From positions 68,790,830 through 68,854,829 of the forward strand of contig JAZBQD010000015.1 of assembly GCA_036583965.1 (NCBI GenBank): DNA of 64,000 bases, written 5' to 3'. A program made the position numbers and the translations under genes. Numbering within the stretch: position 1 is the stretch's first letter; each line of letters opens with the position of its first letter. The notes below the pieces were generated by a model, which saw only the letters and a program-made list of their open reading frames with translations, did no database searches and had not been told where the DNA came from. The stretch is from Prunella strophiata (Eukaryota; Chordata; Aves; Passeriformes; Prunellidae). Shown here one piece after another: positions 1-12,500 of the stretch.

Positions 1-1041
1 GACTGTGCTGACCCCAACTAACCCAAGGGAAATCCTGCACCATTTGGTATCATGCTTGGCCTATGAAACTGGGGGAAGAAGAAGGATGGGAGCAAGGGGG
101 GAATGTTTGAAATGATGGCTTTTGTCTTCCCAAATCACCATTACTCGTGATGGGCTTTCCTGATGATGTTGAACACCTGCCTGCCCATGGAAAGTGAGGA
201 ATGAATTTCATGTTTTGCTTTGCTCATGTGCATGGCTTTTGCTTTCCTGTCTTTGTCTCAGCCCATCAATTTTCTAACTTTATTCCCTCCAATTCTCTCC
301 CCCATCCCACTGGGGGCAGTAAGTGAGCAGCTGTGTGGGGCTAAGCTGCTGGCTGGGGTTAAACCATGATGTACACAGTGCAGAGAGATGTTTGCTTGAT
401 AATCACCACAGTGGCCTGAATTCAGCCAACGTAGCTTACAGCATCCATCTTAAGTCCAGAATCAGGAGCCTTTGTCATGTGCTTTAGGTGTTAAGTTGCT
501 CCATTTCTCTCCTTTACTTTCACAAGGAATGTAACTCTCCAAAATTACTGGGTGTTGATACATGATGGCTTCAGAAGAGCAAACCTTCCGAATAGCAATG
601 CTGACTTGAACCTGGCACTAATCCTGCCCTGCCCATCTCTGTGATTCCCAAAACCTCTCTTGCTGGTACAATCCTCATGGAGTTTATGACTTCAGTATTG
701 ATTTTGATGAGCACTGGACATAAGATGATTCCCCTTCAGGTCAGGTTATTCCTCTCACCCTTGAAAATGGGTTTAAAATTCAATAGGCCAGTGAAGGAGG
801 ACCAGAATGAGGGTTTTGATACATGGCCAACTAAAGCAGAGATTTGGGGAATTTTGTTTTGAGGTTACTGTTCTGAATATGAAAGTCATAGACTAAGATC
901 TTGATCATACAGCAGTTGTTCTCATTTGTTGTTCATAAGCTTTTAAGTGTGTACTAAATATAGTGTATGCCAGAGGAGAGAGTTAATGTTGCTATGAGAA
1001 CCTTAACCTCAGCATTTCCAAGGGTTTCATGTGTATATGAT

Positions 1042-1056
1042 GGGGGGGGGGGGGGG
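1042..1056 (+). repeat. Poly-G run of 15
   Basis: Fifteen consecutive G bases stand in otherwise AT-rich intron. Such runs are often unstable and miscounted in assemblies. Confidence 0.9.
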
Positions 1057-2478
1057 AAGCAATGATCAAATACCTCACAGGATTTTTTTCTTTTATAAGG
1101 AAGTACTATCTGATGCCTTGTGTATAAGTGATCTTATCCACAATGTATTGCTGTTACCACTGCTGTTTGTCTGAAGGGCTATTTTCCTGCATGAGCAGTG
1201 CAACAGAGAAGGCAGAAAGAGCCATAGGGTTGACCTATATATTTATTTCATTGCAGTAGTTGAATTTTCCATGTCTTATAAAGCTGCATTAATGCTGCTG
1301 GGCAAGTAAAGGGGGACTGCCTGGTGCTCCAGCATGTAGATGTGGTTGAATGAGCTGCTTGCCTGTCAGGTGTGCACAGAGCATGCTTAGAGGCCTTTCT
1401 TCTTCAAAGGTTTGTAACTTTAGGAAGCAAAACCTTCCTTTATTTGCTGCTTTTTAAGCCGGGCAAATAGCAGTTCAAGGGTAGCCTGCAGGCTGAGCTT
1501 GAGTCTTCAGCAGCTTTGTGATGACCGATCCTAATTGAAAGCTTCCTCATTCTTCCAGTGACTCTGACTCTGCTCTTGTGAGCTGATAAGCTTTGATTAC
1601 AAAAAGCTTTTAATAAAAAAAGATCTCATCAAAACAGGGTTCCAGTGAAAACAGCAAGTACCTGCCTGGTACATAGGTGCCTTCTGCAGTAAATAGCTGC
1701 TTCTGGTTGCACAAGGTACACGCATAGATTTCAGTTCCATTTTCCTTCTATCTACCTCACTGATTGTGTGATTGTCATGTCTGAACAGTCTTGATGAGTG
1801 AAATTGGGGGATGGAAGTCAAAACTTGCTGGACTGATTTTCTGTTTGTGCAGCTCTTAGTAATGACTCTTCAGTGTACTTTAATAGCTTTCTGTGAAGTC
1901 TCTGATCTACATCTCTTATAAAGGGAAACTCTAAAAGAACTAGTGTACTGAAACCTTTGATCTATTAGATTTCAGTCAGAGGGCCTTCTGATAACTGGTG
2001 CTTCCTTCTTATGTTTGGAGTCATAACCCAGGATAACATGGGTTAGTCTGCACTGATATAAATTACACTGTTTAATTTCAGATTGTAGAATACAAATGTA
2101 AAACCGTTTGCCACTGAAGATTTTCAACATAACATCATGTAAAAGAGTGAATTTCTGTGATCATTGTGTACAGTCATGGGTTTTGTTTTGCAGAAAAAGG
2201 AAAGAAATAGCATAAATAGTGAAGAAGAAATTATGTGACCATCACATGACTGTTTGGGTTTTCTGTTTTTTGTTGTTGTTTTTTTTTTCCCTTCACATTC
2301 CTGAAATATTTGCAATCCTTGATACACACAAAATACTGAGTAAGGTTGAGGAACTGAGGCTGGAAGATGAAACAGCCAGGAAGATACTCAAGATATGCGA
2401 CCCATTATATGAAACCTCTGAAGTGATGAATATTAATGTTCTTTTAAATTTTTAATTTTTTTAGTCTTTTTGTCTTTA

Positions 2479-2500
2479 GAAAAAAGAAAAGAAAAGAAAA
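2479..2500 (+). repeat. AAAAG simple repeat
   Basis: An A-rich tract contains about four AAAAG units. Confidence 0.8.
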
Positions 2501-2925
2501 GCTTGGGGGAAGACTTCTTCCCAGAACAATGGTGCAGTCTGTTATCTGCTCCTTTGCGCTGTAAAGCACTGAATGTTCAGCCAATATAGTGCTCTGGTTG
2601 GCTTAGCATTCTTAACCTTAATTTTGAATAGAAGGTGCCTTGTGCTGCTGACGTAATTAGGGCCTTTTGTAAATCACTCTTGCAGGCAGTCTGCTGTTGC
2701 ATTTCACTGCATTTCTCGGAGAGATGCAGTGCAAAAGTGTCAGACTAACTTTTTGAACCTCTCATCAGGCTAAGTGTTTTCATTATTGGAGTATTTTATT
2801 CGAGTGAATCTTACTTCATTTTTATTTGTAGATAATAAGCCCTAAATCATTTTTGGAAGTGAAACAGTGTTTCTTCTGGAAGAAGTTTGAATAGGCAGCC
2901 CTTAAAGTGGGAGGTGCTTCCTTAG

Positions 2926-2943
2926 AAAAAAAAAAAAAAAAAA
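2926..2943 (+). repeat. Poly-A tract
   Basis: About 18 A bases in a row. No retroelement body was recognised upstream of it. Confidence 0.8.
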
Positions 2944-4923
2944 GACAGAAAAAGGAAAAGTGGGAAGAGTTGGATTTGACCAATTGGCTTTAAATTCAGT
3001 CCCCTCTGTGATACAGGAATACTGTTATCTGCATCTTTTGTCACAGCAACTGTCAGAAAGTTGGAGGTGAAGTTTTGTCAACAAGCTGGTTTCGTATTTG
3101 TGGTTATACTTCATTACTCTGCAGCATTGTGTGGGGGCATAAAATCCCTTTACCTTCCATGTAAGCCTCTTAGGGGCTGTTGCACTCCTGCCTCTGCAGA
3201 GGCACAGGGTTTCATCTCACTTCTGCCTCTCTCCCATCCCCTGGGGCAGGGTTCAGCTCAGGCCATTACATCCCCTCCTGATGCAGTGTTTTATATCTGT
3301 GATGTCAGTGGGGATACATGGCCTTGCACTGTCCTTGGTGACAAACACAGCACTATTAATAGTCAGTGAAGTTCACTTGCTCATCGCTGCGCTCACGCTG
3401 CCCACCCACTGCACTCCAGTCCCTGGAGTGCCTTGGGGGCACTGTTAACACCCCAAGGGCTGACTGGTCCCATGAATGAACATATCCATGTTTGTAACCC
3501 AACTCCCACAGTGGCTGTGGTGTGGGGATAGTGGGTGCTGCCTCCAGGGCCTGGCTCTCCAGAGGAGGGAACATGGCATTACAGTAGTCTCACACCAAAC
3601 TGCAGTGTTGGGTATCCAGTAGTTTGAAATGCTGGGGTACTTCAGGGGGGCTGGCATCAAGCATCAGCTCAGACTCTGGCCAAGGAGGGGGAGGGTGGGA
3701 CACGTACCCCTGACCCCTTTACTTCATACTGAGAGAGCACAGCATGAATGAGCATAAAAGACAGCTGCAGCTTTCTTCCAGTGGCCACACGGCATTAAGG
3801 CTTTCCATGCTTGGGAGCAGAGAAAAGTGGTGGTTGTCTTACAGCTCTTTTCCACCTGCACGGGTTGCAGAGGCACCCTCAGCAAAACAGCTTTGCCTCT
3901 CTTCTGCGACTTGGCACTGATAGTGATCAGGTGCAGTCTGTATCACCGCCTTGCTCCCGGCAAGAAAGGAAAAGAGGCGGGGTTTGTCCTCCAGGTGTTG
4001 CGAAAGTGGCGATTGCTGTGGCGTATTCCTGATTCGGGCTCCCCTGTGAAAGCCGAGGCAGAGAGCAGAGGGCTGTGCTTCTTGTGACTAATGAATGAAT
4101 GATGTCACCAGGTTGGTTCCCGAGGCAGGAAATCCATCCAAAATAGTTTCGTTTCAATACAGAAAGTGTAGTTACGTGCACAGAGTAAGCTGAAAGTAGA
4201 AAGGAATTCTTTCACCACCAACTTTTCGGTCCAATCTATGGCTATACTATAAAAAGTAGAAGGAAAAAAAAAAAATAGCTAGAGGGTGTTAGTCCCTAAA
4301 ACAAACAAAACAGCAACTTTCTGTCTTGTTGCATGCTGCCTTTTCGGTGTGCTTGCCCATCCTGGGAGGGGACACGAGAGCTGCGGCTCCCCACTCGCAC
4401 CCTGCGCTGCGCTGCCTGCGGGCTGTCTCGGGCATCGATCCACCCGTGTCCCCCGTCCCACGGGCGCGCTGCCGAGTGGCGGAGCGGGCCGGGACCGCTG
4501 CGGGTGCGATGCGGGGCTCTGCTGCGACACGGCGCCAGCGACACGACGGAGACTTGCCCGCAGGACAGAAAACGGGGGCACCCCCACGCCCAACTAATTC
4601 CTGCGTGTGTGAGGACGCCTCTGGCTTGGCTAAGCGTTGGCAGGAGCGCAGCCGTAACATTGCACAGCACGCATGCCTTCCCCAGAGCAACCGGGATTCC
4701 CCCTCCTCTCCTTTCCAGAGCCCACTTCGGAAAGAGCTGGCTCATCCCTGCTGTCAGATGAAGCCGTTTCCTGAACGCGCGGCTTTGAGTCACTTAGGCT
4801 GGATGAGGCTTTAACTCCTCCCTCCCTGGGCTCGAATTTGTGCGTGGCCGGGGCACCGGGCAGCGGGGGTGGGGGCGGCGCCGGCCGCGCTCGCTCGGCG
4901 GCACCGCCGGGCCCGGAGCGGAG

Positions 4924-4950
4924 CCGGGCCGGGCCGGGCCGGGCCGGGCG
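4924..4950. repeat. CCGGG pentamer tandem repeat in the CpG island
   Basis: About five uninterrupted CCGGG units lie in the core of the island. Both strands carry GGG runs, so a G-quadruplex on either strand is possible by inference. Length variation and sequencing dropout are likely here. Confidence 0.85.
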
Positions 4951-5167
4951 GGGAGCGGCAGCGGAGAAGTTCAAGTGCCCAAGTTGCAGGCGATGACATC
5001 AGCGCGGGCAGGCCGGGCTGCGGGCGGGACCGGCACCGGCGCCGGGGCAGCGGCACACGCGTGCCCGGCTCCCGCACCCCGCCCCGCCGCCGCCCCGGGG
5101 GTCTCAAGCGCCCCGAGGTCCTCGTAAAAATCCCACATTTCCTTTGTAATTCCTTTTTTTTCTTGGA

Positions 5168-5192
5168 GGGGGGGGAGGTGGGGGAGGCGGGA
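5168..5192 (+). repeat. G-rich tract with G-quadruplex potential
   Basis: A long G run is followed by shorter G runs separated by one to three bases (AGGT, AGGC). It lies at the downstream edge of the CpG island, about 300 bases before the candidate ATG at 5486. Confidence 0.6.
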
Positions 5193-5485
5193 ATAATTTG
5201 GAAGTCTGATAGTGTGTGGGAAATGATTACATCAGTCGGAGGGAGGGCTAGGATTGGTCTGCACAGTGTGGTTTGATTCACTACCGCAAAGATTGCGTGT
5301 AACCCTTTGAGTGGAGCTCTGGCAGAGTTGTTTCCCTCCCCAGAAACAGTCCCCATAGCAGGGGCTACGTGACAGGTAGGGTACGGCCGCCCCTGACGCC
5401 GCCGGCACCCCAGGCGCCCAGCCGCAGGCTGCAGAGGGTCGGCGGAGGCAGAGAACTAACTCTCAAGAGGCAATCCCCATTTAAA

Positions 5486-5530
5486 ATGCCATCTTGTTCT
5501 TCCGACTGCTGCCTTTTACGTGCCGTTGAG
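5486..5530 (+). CDS. GRB10: Candidate alternative first coding exon of GRB10 (short isoform)
   Basis: The ATG at 5486 has A at position -3, and no other ATG occurs in the preceding 100 or so bases. It opens 15 codons reading MPSCSSDCCLLRAVE and ends at a strong donor (GAG then GTAAGA, intron from 5531). The exon ends on a complete codon and the RA exon at 6382 begins on one, so splicing gives a continuous frame into DVKVFSEDG. The product would have 443 residues and lack the proline-rich N-terminus of full-length GRB10. Three cysteines within the first nine residues could be lipidated, which is inference. The 5' end of the exon is unknown, probably between 5280 and 5350 if the inverted CCAAT box at 5253 is used. 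No transcript evidence is available. Confidence 0.65.
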
Positions 5531-6381
5531 GTAAGATTTTCCATATCGAATTACCGTCCAGGTTTTTGTTAGACTCTCCTTCTCTCGCTAGGATGCGGAG
5601 CATTTTAAACACGGAGTTGATTTAAATCTGGGACCTGCACATTTGCCCAGAGAAATAATTTTGCGGGAAGTGTCTCTCGCTTGAGCAGAACAATGCAAAG
5701 AGGAAAGCATCTGTATAATTCAGGAGGTGGGGGAGAAGGTTCTTGACTTGTTCTCTCATCCCCGTTGATATTTAGGATGTGCAGCGTATGCACATTTGGT
5801 TTCAAACTACTTTCCAGCTAGGATCAAAAGAGAAGTCAGGGCAGGGAGAGAAATGTGTGGACTGTGCTAGGTAATTGATTTGCCAGCAAACTGCGAGTGG
5901 GACTTCCCCACACGAGACAATCAAAAGTTAGTGGGGAACAAGAGAGCCATTTTTAATCTTTGGGGTCTTGGCCTGCTCCTCTGTGAAGCCTCCGATGGGA
6001 TCGCAATGAAAATTGTGTGTGTTTGACTGGATGTGATTTCTCTCGCCCACTGTTGCCAAAGTACTCTCTCGACATTGTTTCACGTTTGCTTACCTTACAC
6101 AGCTTAATACAGAACCTGCTCTCTCACTTCTCCTCTGTACGTGGTCGTATTAACCCTGCTGAATCTTTGTTTAGTGCAGGGAGGTGTTGGGCGGGGGGAG
6201 GGGAAATAGGTCTAGGGGGCATCGAGAGAAAGTGTTACAAAGTGAATCATCCATTTCATTTGTCCTGGCTGCTAAGGTGCTTGGAACCCTCACACCAAGA
6301 GGAGGATGCTTTTCTACAGTAGCTGTGTGGTTTGCCTATGTTCAGAGCTGTTGATCTGTAAGTGTACCCTTTATGTTGCAG
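5531..6381 (+). other. GRB10: Intron between the candidate short first exon and the RA exon
   Basis: It starts GTAAGA and ends TTATGTTGCAG. I see no other feature in it. Confidence 0.6.
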
Positions 6382-6538
6382 GATGTAAAAGTCTTTAGTG
6401 AAGATGGAACAAGCAAAGTGGTCGAGATTCTAGCAGACATGACAGCCAGGGACCTCTGTCAGCTGCTCGTTTACAAAAGTCATTGTGTGGATGATAACAG
6501 CTGGACTCTAGTGGAGCATCACCCTCACCTAGGATTAG
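6382..6538 (+). CDS. GRB10: GRB10 exon: RA domain, first part
   Basis: The 157 nt begin in phase 0 after TTGCAG and end one base into a codon before GTAGGG. They encode the ubiquitin-like Ras-association fold, starting [12 protein letters not shown] and ending HHPHLGL. The interrupted Glu codon is completed by the AG at the start of the exon at 12252. Confidence 0.96.
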
Positions 6539-9500
6539 GTAGGGAATGGTCAAAGGGGTGGCATGGTTACCTGGGAACATAAAACGTGTAATTCATATAA
6601 ATGTGCTTCCAGACGGAACATTTTCTTTTCCACTGGTTTTATTTGTACAATTAGCTGAAATCACATACGTGCTTTCTGTGTATTACAATTTGATGTGTTA
6701 AGCGTTTAAGCCATTTAAAGTCCTTCCCTTATTTCCCATCCTCTGTTTTTTTAAATTAAAAAAAAAAAAAGAAGAATTGTCTAATCTTCACGCTAGCGCT
6801 CTGTTGCTACCTTGCTGTGTCTGAAGCTATTGCAAATAAACAGCTTAGGCAAATTAAGCTTGATCCTTAGGGTACGGTCCTATGAAACAGCTCAGCTCAT
6901 CACCAGCTGGGAGACCTGGGTGAACAGACTCAGCCTTACATACCTACAGTAATGCTTATGAAAGCTAGACATGCTGAGGTGGGGGAGGGGGTTGGCTAAA
7001 CTTGACTTCAGGCAGGGAAAAAATGGTGGCACCACCCGCAAATCCATGGGCAATTTCTGGACCAGCGGTGGTATCTGCTCTCCAGGCAGCAGCTCCTCCA
7101 CCTGATTGAAATTAAGGTGTCATGGTTACAGTTTCAAGAAGGCAGCAAGAGGAAGAACCGTGGGGAATTAAATAACACCGTGAATTGGTTTAATTACAGT
7201 ACCTGAAAGGATCTCATGTTATTCAGTCTTGCTTTTCCTGTTATTTTGTGGCACTGATTAGTTACAGGGTTCTGCTGTGCAGCTCGCAACAGCGTATCGC
7301 TCAGATAATGCTATCTGTAATTCTCCATGGCATACAATAACGCTTTAAAAAGTGTAGCATTTGGAGTATTAGTCGATATACTTCATGGGGAATGTTTTTT
7401 CTAGAAAACAGAGGAAGGCAAATCATAAGCTGCATTCGCCAGCACTGGAATTGTGAATGCTATCTGTAGCTAACAGAGGGGGCTTGATGTCTAAAAATGT
7501 AATTCGGAACCCTTACGAATAAAAAAAGGAAATGATTTGCTGGAAATGTGATGCCCTGAACCAATACTGTTAAACACTAATAAATTCACTGCTCTGCAGA
7601 CTAACACTCAAAAAAACCCCAAACACGTAGTATATCCTGATTAGTTAATGGTTTTATTATCTCTCCTAATGTAGAAATATATGAAAAAATTAACATGAAA
7701 CACTCACTGGTCTGTGTCTGTGATATGCTTTCAATTCTGAGGACATAGGATGAGGTGAAGAATTAAGGTATAAATTACAGAATCTTTATCTCCGTAGCTT
7801 AATACGCCACATGCGCTTCTGAAAACCTTTACAAATTTTCAGTTTTATCAATGCTCATTAAACTACCAGGCTCTCTTTTTCCATATTCTCTTTCCCATCA
7901 TTGCTGATTACCAAGGTATTGTGTAAACAGAAGCCTTCTCCTTTGTAACCAACATCCTTCTCCTGCCAGATTCATTCAATGATGCCACAATTCAGTGTTT
8001 GTGACATCACAATAGCTTCCATGGTGACTAATTGTGCTGTCAAACTCTGGTGTGTGACATCTCTGAATGAATCGGGCAGGAGGCTGATTAGGAAATCAAA
8101 AGCTTCTGTTTACACACAAATAACTTGGTAATTAACAATGATGGGAAAAGAGCAAGATACTTATCGGGCTGCATTTATATACATGGGGACCTGCCTGCCT
8201 TGGACCTCTGTCTCACACTGAAGCACAAAGCGGGCCCCCAGAGAAGCGGGGTGTGCAGGTTGGGGCTTTAGCAGCCACCAAACTTGGTTCCACAGGGACA
8301 GCCCCAGGGCTGTCCCCTGTAGGCCACGCAGTAGATCTGTGCGGGAAGTAATGCAGCCTTTGGGGGTGTAAAGCCAACAGACAAAGAAATATTTAAAGAA
8401 TTCAAAAAAATATATTTATACAAATTTCACATATTTGAAAGGATGAGGACAGGAAAAGGAATAAATTAGTTCATTTAACAGGAGACAACATCATCCAGTT
8501 TATTGAATTTGGGGTCTAAAGTATACATATTCAATAAACTTTAAATACCAACTTTCATGCTTCCACCAGTTTTGGTTGCAGTTTGATTTTTTTATTATTT
8601 GGCTGCTTATTCCTAGCTCCTCTGTAGCTTACATGCTTTCCTGTATTTCGGAGACTGTCAGATCAAGGTAGTAATGTGACTGCAACCTGGATGAAGTAAT
8701 CATCAGGCATCTGATGGTCCATACTTGTTCCTCTAGATATAAGATTGCTAATATAAGTATAGGAAAAATGGTGAATAAATACATAGTGTGAAGAGAAATA
8801 TGGTTAAAGAGCAGTCAGAATTGTGTGTTTCTAGAAGACATTATTTCTTATACAATACATCCTTGCTGACTTAATGCTCTAGGTGGTAGTCTTGAAGCCC
8901 ACCAAAAGAGAGTTCAAAAGAGAGTTCACTATGTTTTTTTCCTCCCGTATTTTGCCTAATAGTACTTTCCAAAAGAGCTTGGTTTGCAGAACTAATTCAT
9001 TGTTTTACTATTGGACAGACTGAGGACAAGATGAAATTTTTGAAACCAGCTGCATGTTTATCATTGCATTGGTCTTTGAGGTCCCACTTTTTAAGGAACC
9101 CCCACCTCACTGTTCACTTCACAAACACAGCCAAGTATATTCCAAATAAAATGTGTGCTTACACATGACTTTAACCAGCTATTTGACTGCACAAAATATT
9201 TGTGTTCTCACTGGAGGCAGTGGTGCGACAATTTGCCATCAGACTTTCTTGATTTGACATTTGAAAGTGGTTCCTGCTGCACCATAGTGCTAATACCTAA
9301 AGCACATAGTAGTCAATATTTAAGCAGTCTATGAAATTTGAATTGGTCCCATTATTTCATTTGCTACTATAAGTATACCTAACCTGTTTATAAAATGTGG
9401 TATTTTCCCTATGTTTTATTCCATGCTTAACTATCATCAGTTCAGGACAGGGACAGAGATCTATGTCATAAGATCTCTGATTTATGTCAGAGATCTATGG

Positions 9501-12500
9501 ACATAAAAATAATAATGGTGAAGGCATTCACATGATTGTATGTGCCTGGACACTTGAAAGAATCCCTTCCTACCTACACACTTCATTTTTTGAGTTCCAG
9601 AATTGACTGTACACCTTACTAAATACAATTGAAGCAGGAGAGAATGTAGTAGGCTCTGAAATATGTGAAGGTTAGAAGAAAGCATTGCTGCAGTTTTGTA
9701 CCTAGATCTTTTTTGTTAACGTGTATTGATTTCCCTTAATATGAGTGAATTAAAAGTGGGCCAGTTAAACACAGCACTTGCTTAAATGCAAATCAGGGCG
9801 GGCTCTTTGATACAGGGGTTCACCTGTCATTTGTAGTGATTCTCTGAATGGGAATTTTGGGCTATGCCTGTGAGTTGTTCATGATGGAATCCAGCTCCTT
9901 TTCCCACCTTGTCTCACTGCTAGAGTTCAGTAGAAGTTCTGATAATAATGCAGATTAACTTGGGTGGGGTGGGGGAAAAGTCTGTTCCAGGAAGTGTGTA
10001 GAGGAGACTGAGTGGAGCCTATCAGATAAACTGAAAGGATACATTTCTGGTCACTTCAACAGCAGTGCCACTTGAAGACAGACTGACCTATTGAACTGAA
10101 CTTAATAGGCTGACATCTGTGCTTCTAGTTTTTGTAGCAGGAAGCTCAAAGCAGGGCTGAGGCTGAGTTGATCATGTGTCAAGTTCATCCCATTTGTACC
10201 AACCTAAGTATACAACTTCCATGAAGTAATAGCAAACTGACCAGGACTAGCTTCCTCTTTTTACATGCACGTGCTATGAAATGCTGCACCTTTTCTCCAA
10301 GATGGCTTTGACCATCAAAATGAAAATATTAAATCAGCTGGAGTATCACCACAGAATCTCAGAAGGGTTTTGATGTGGTGACAGAATACATCTAGGTCAG
10401 TTGTCTAAAGCGTAAGAAACAGGCACTAAGTATATTTACACAAACTAAACACTGAAATACAAAACCAATTGACAAATGTACATCTATACTTCATTTCCTC
10501 AGAACAGAATAAAGAGTTTGTCCCTGACAAGCAATTTTTAATGTGTTAGGAAAGCGAAGACCACAACTTTGGTGGTGGCAGAACTAGACTGTAGCAGGAC
10601 ATGTGATCTTTTGGGGTTTATACTGTGATAAAGCTTCATACCAATGTAATTAAATGTTTTTTGGAGGAAGCATAATTTAAAAAATAGGCCCTTCACCCTC
10701 ATAGTCTTGATCACAGTGTGGAGGAGACTTGACTTCACCAGTTGCTTAAAAACCATGATAGTAGCACCACATTAGCAATACCTGAAACTTTATCTGCAAA
10801 GCCCCTAGAAATGTGTAGGTTTAGGTGATGAATGCTGAGGTGGTGCCAAATGTCTTTTATTAACAGCCACCCTGTAGCAGTATCGTTGCACACATTAGTC
10901 AAAGAACTACCCCTTCAAAGTGGTGTTACACCTGATGCACTAAGAAACAGCTCTTTGTTTGAGAGCAGCCCACTATGGAGGTTTTTCAATGTTAACCCCT
11001 TTGAAAACACAATCTGTAGCAAGGCTGGACATCACAAATACACAGTAAATTCTGAAGTCATCAATGAGCTGGTGATGACTGACAGCCTAAGTGCAGGAGA
11101 AAAAGATCATGGGATCATTCAGTCATAGGTTAAATCTTCAATCAGAGAACACCACATAATCTGCTGAGTTCAGTAATTCAAGTGATATTCCAGAGCTTGA
11201 TCTCTTTGAGATGCCAATGACTGCTTGCTTTCTATCCTGAAAACACCCCAAGAGAACTTGGGTGGCATCCTGGCCTTTCTTACTGTAAGAATACAAGGAC
11301 TGCAGGAACACAAAGTGGCAAAGGGATTCTCCGAACTTCTTTGGTCAGCAAGTCACAGACATTTTGTTTAAAGTGTTGCAAAAGTTATGTTTTGTTTGAC
11401 CTAATTTTAAAATTTTGTATTATATAAGGCATGAAAGCACTGACTAGTTAAAACTTTTGAAAAATACCTAAATATTTTTTCAGAAAGTTCTGAAGACTTG
11501 TCAAGATAATGAGTTCATTAAGTAGTGCACACTTAGCCAGTTGCCTTCTTTCGAGTTACTGCTTTCAGTGAATTGGGTTTGTTAAGCTATCTGTTCATGC
11601 TTTGATGTGCCATTCTTTTGAGCAGAGAAGTGGTGGTTATGGGCAGTTACCTTGTAACCAAATCTAGAGCAGAAAATTGCCCTGTCATGTGTACAAAACA
11701 TTTGTCTCTGTCAGTATTCCTGTAAAGTAGATCCTGTGACCTCTTTCATAATAAACCCCATTGTCTAGCATCTACAATAAGGGCCTGAAGTTCACCTTGA
11801 AACGGACTGGTTTTATAGAGTGTGATCAAATACAACACTGTATTTCTCTGATAGTTCAAGACCTAACAGTGGCCTTTCTGTAACTTTTTTCCCCCTTAAA
11901 CCTGTCCACCTTGCCAGTTCCACAGCAGGCAACCAGTGCTAAAAGAGGAGGTTTGTCTGTATTATTGTAGCTACTGAGCACACAAAAAAAATCTATTGCT
12001 TTCTCAAAAGTCTGTGCTTATGAAGCCCTGATACAGGAATTCCTTGAAGAACACTGTCATATAATGTTAAACTTTGTAATACATTACACAGTAAAGTATT
12101 GCCTCATGGCAATACAGTTTGAAAGTTAGAATGTGTTTTGCTAATTTCTTAAAAGGTAATGGAATTACACTGGGTTGTTTTAACTTCTGTTCTTAGTTGG
12201 TCTCACTCCTACTGGTTGGCTGTGTGTTAACATCATGTTCTTTTTCCACAGAGAGGTGCTTGGAAGATCATGAGCTCATAGTTCAAGTTGAATCCACAAT
12301 GGGAAGTGAAAGTAAATTTTTGTTCAGGAAGAATTACGCAAAATACGAATTTTTCAAAAATCCCATGGTGAGTCTTATTACTTAGTTGTTTACACCACAG
12401 AGGGGTGGATTGCAATAACATTGCTGGGCACTGTTATGTCTTAAACATTTATTATAAAAAATAATAAGCAACCAACTAACAGAATTCTTTCCAAAGAAAT

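Larger units (their letters stand above)
1..4339 (+). other. GRB10: GRB10 upstream intron, partial
   Basis: No exon is recognisable. The stretch holds simple repeats (poly-G at 1042, AAAAG units at 2479, poly-A at 2926) and a mildly GC-richer part at 3160-3700 that I do not recognise. It is placed in an intron because the proline-rich N-terminal exons of GRB10 are missing and should lie further upstream. Confidence 0.6.
4340..5460. promoter_or_regulatory. GRB10: CpG island inside GRB10, candidate internal promoter
   Basis: GC content and CpG density rise sharply from about 4340, peak at 4840-5110 and fall after about 5460, while the flanks are ordinary AT-rich intron. No TATA box is obvious. 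An ATTGG (inverted CCAAT box) sits at 5253-5257 and a CRE/AP-1-like TGACATCA at 4995-5002. The island lies immediately upstream of an ATG-containing exon with a good splice donor (5486-5530), so a CpG-type promoter for a short GRB10 transcript is the simplest reading. In mammals GRB10 also has internal CpG-island promoters, one of them imprinted; whether this island is their counterpart cannot be judged here. Confidence 0.75.
6539..12251 (+). other. GRB10: GRB10 intron, 5.7 kb
   Basis: It runs from GTAGGG to TTTTTCCACAG. Its main structure is a 265-bp imperfect palindrome at 7888-8152, with a small set of alternating hairpin repeats at 9454-9496. A chance 98-codon open frame at 10832 resembles nothing I know. 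The rest is AT-rich sequence with no recognised repeat. Confidence 0.85.

Noticed and set aside
4279..5356. Several open frames of 95-181 codons on both strands in the first CpG island
   Set aside because: They overlap each other on both strands, are rich in Arg, Pro, Gly and Ala, and match no family. GC-rich sequence has few stop codons, so such frames arise by chance.
5369..5530. A longer upstream start for the short GRB10 exon at 5369
   Set aside because: The codon there is GTG, not ATG, so the first usable start is ATG 5486.
10832..11128. A 98-codon frame starting with ATG in a GRB10 intron
   Set aside because: No known similarity, no splice or promoter context, and codon content like its surroundings.
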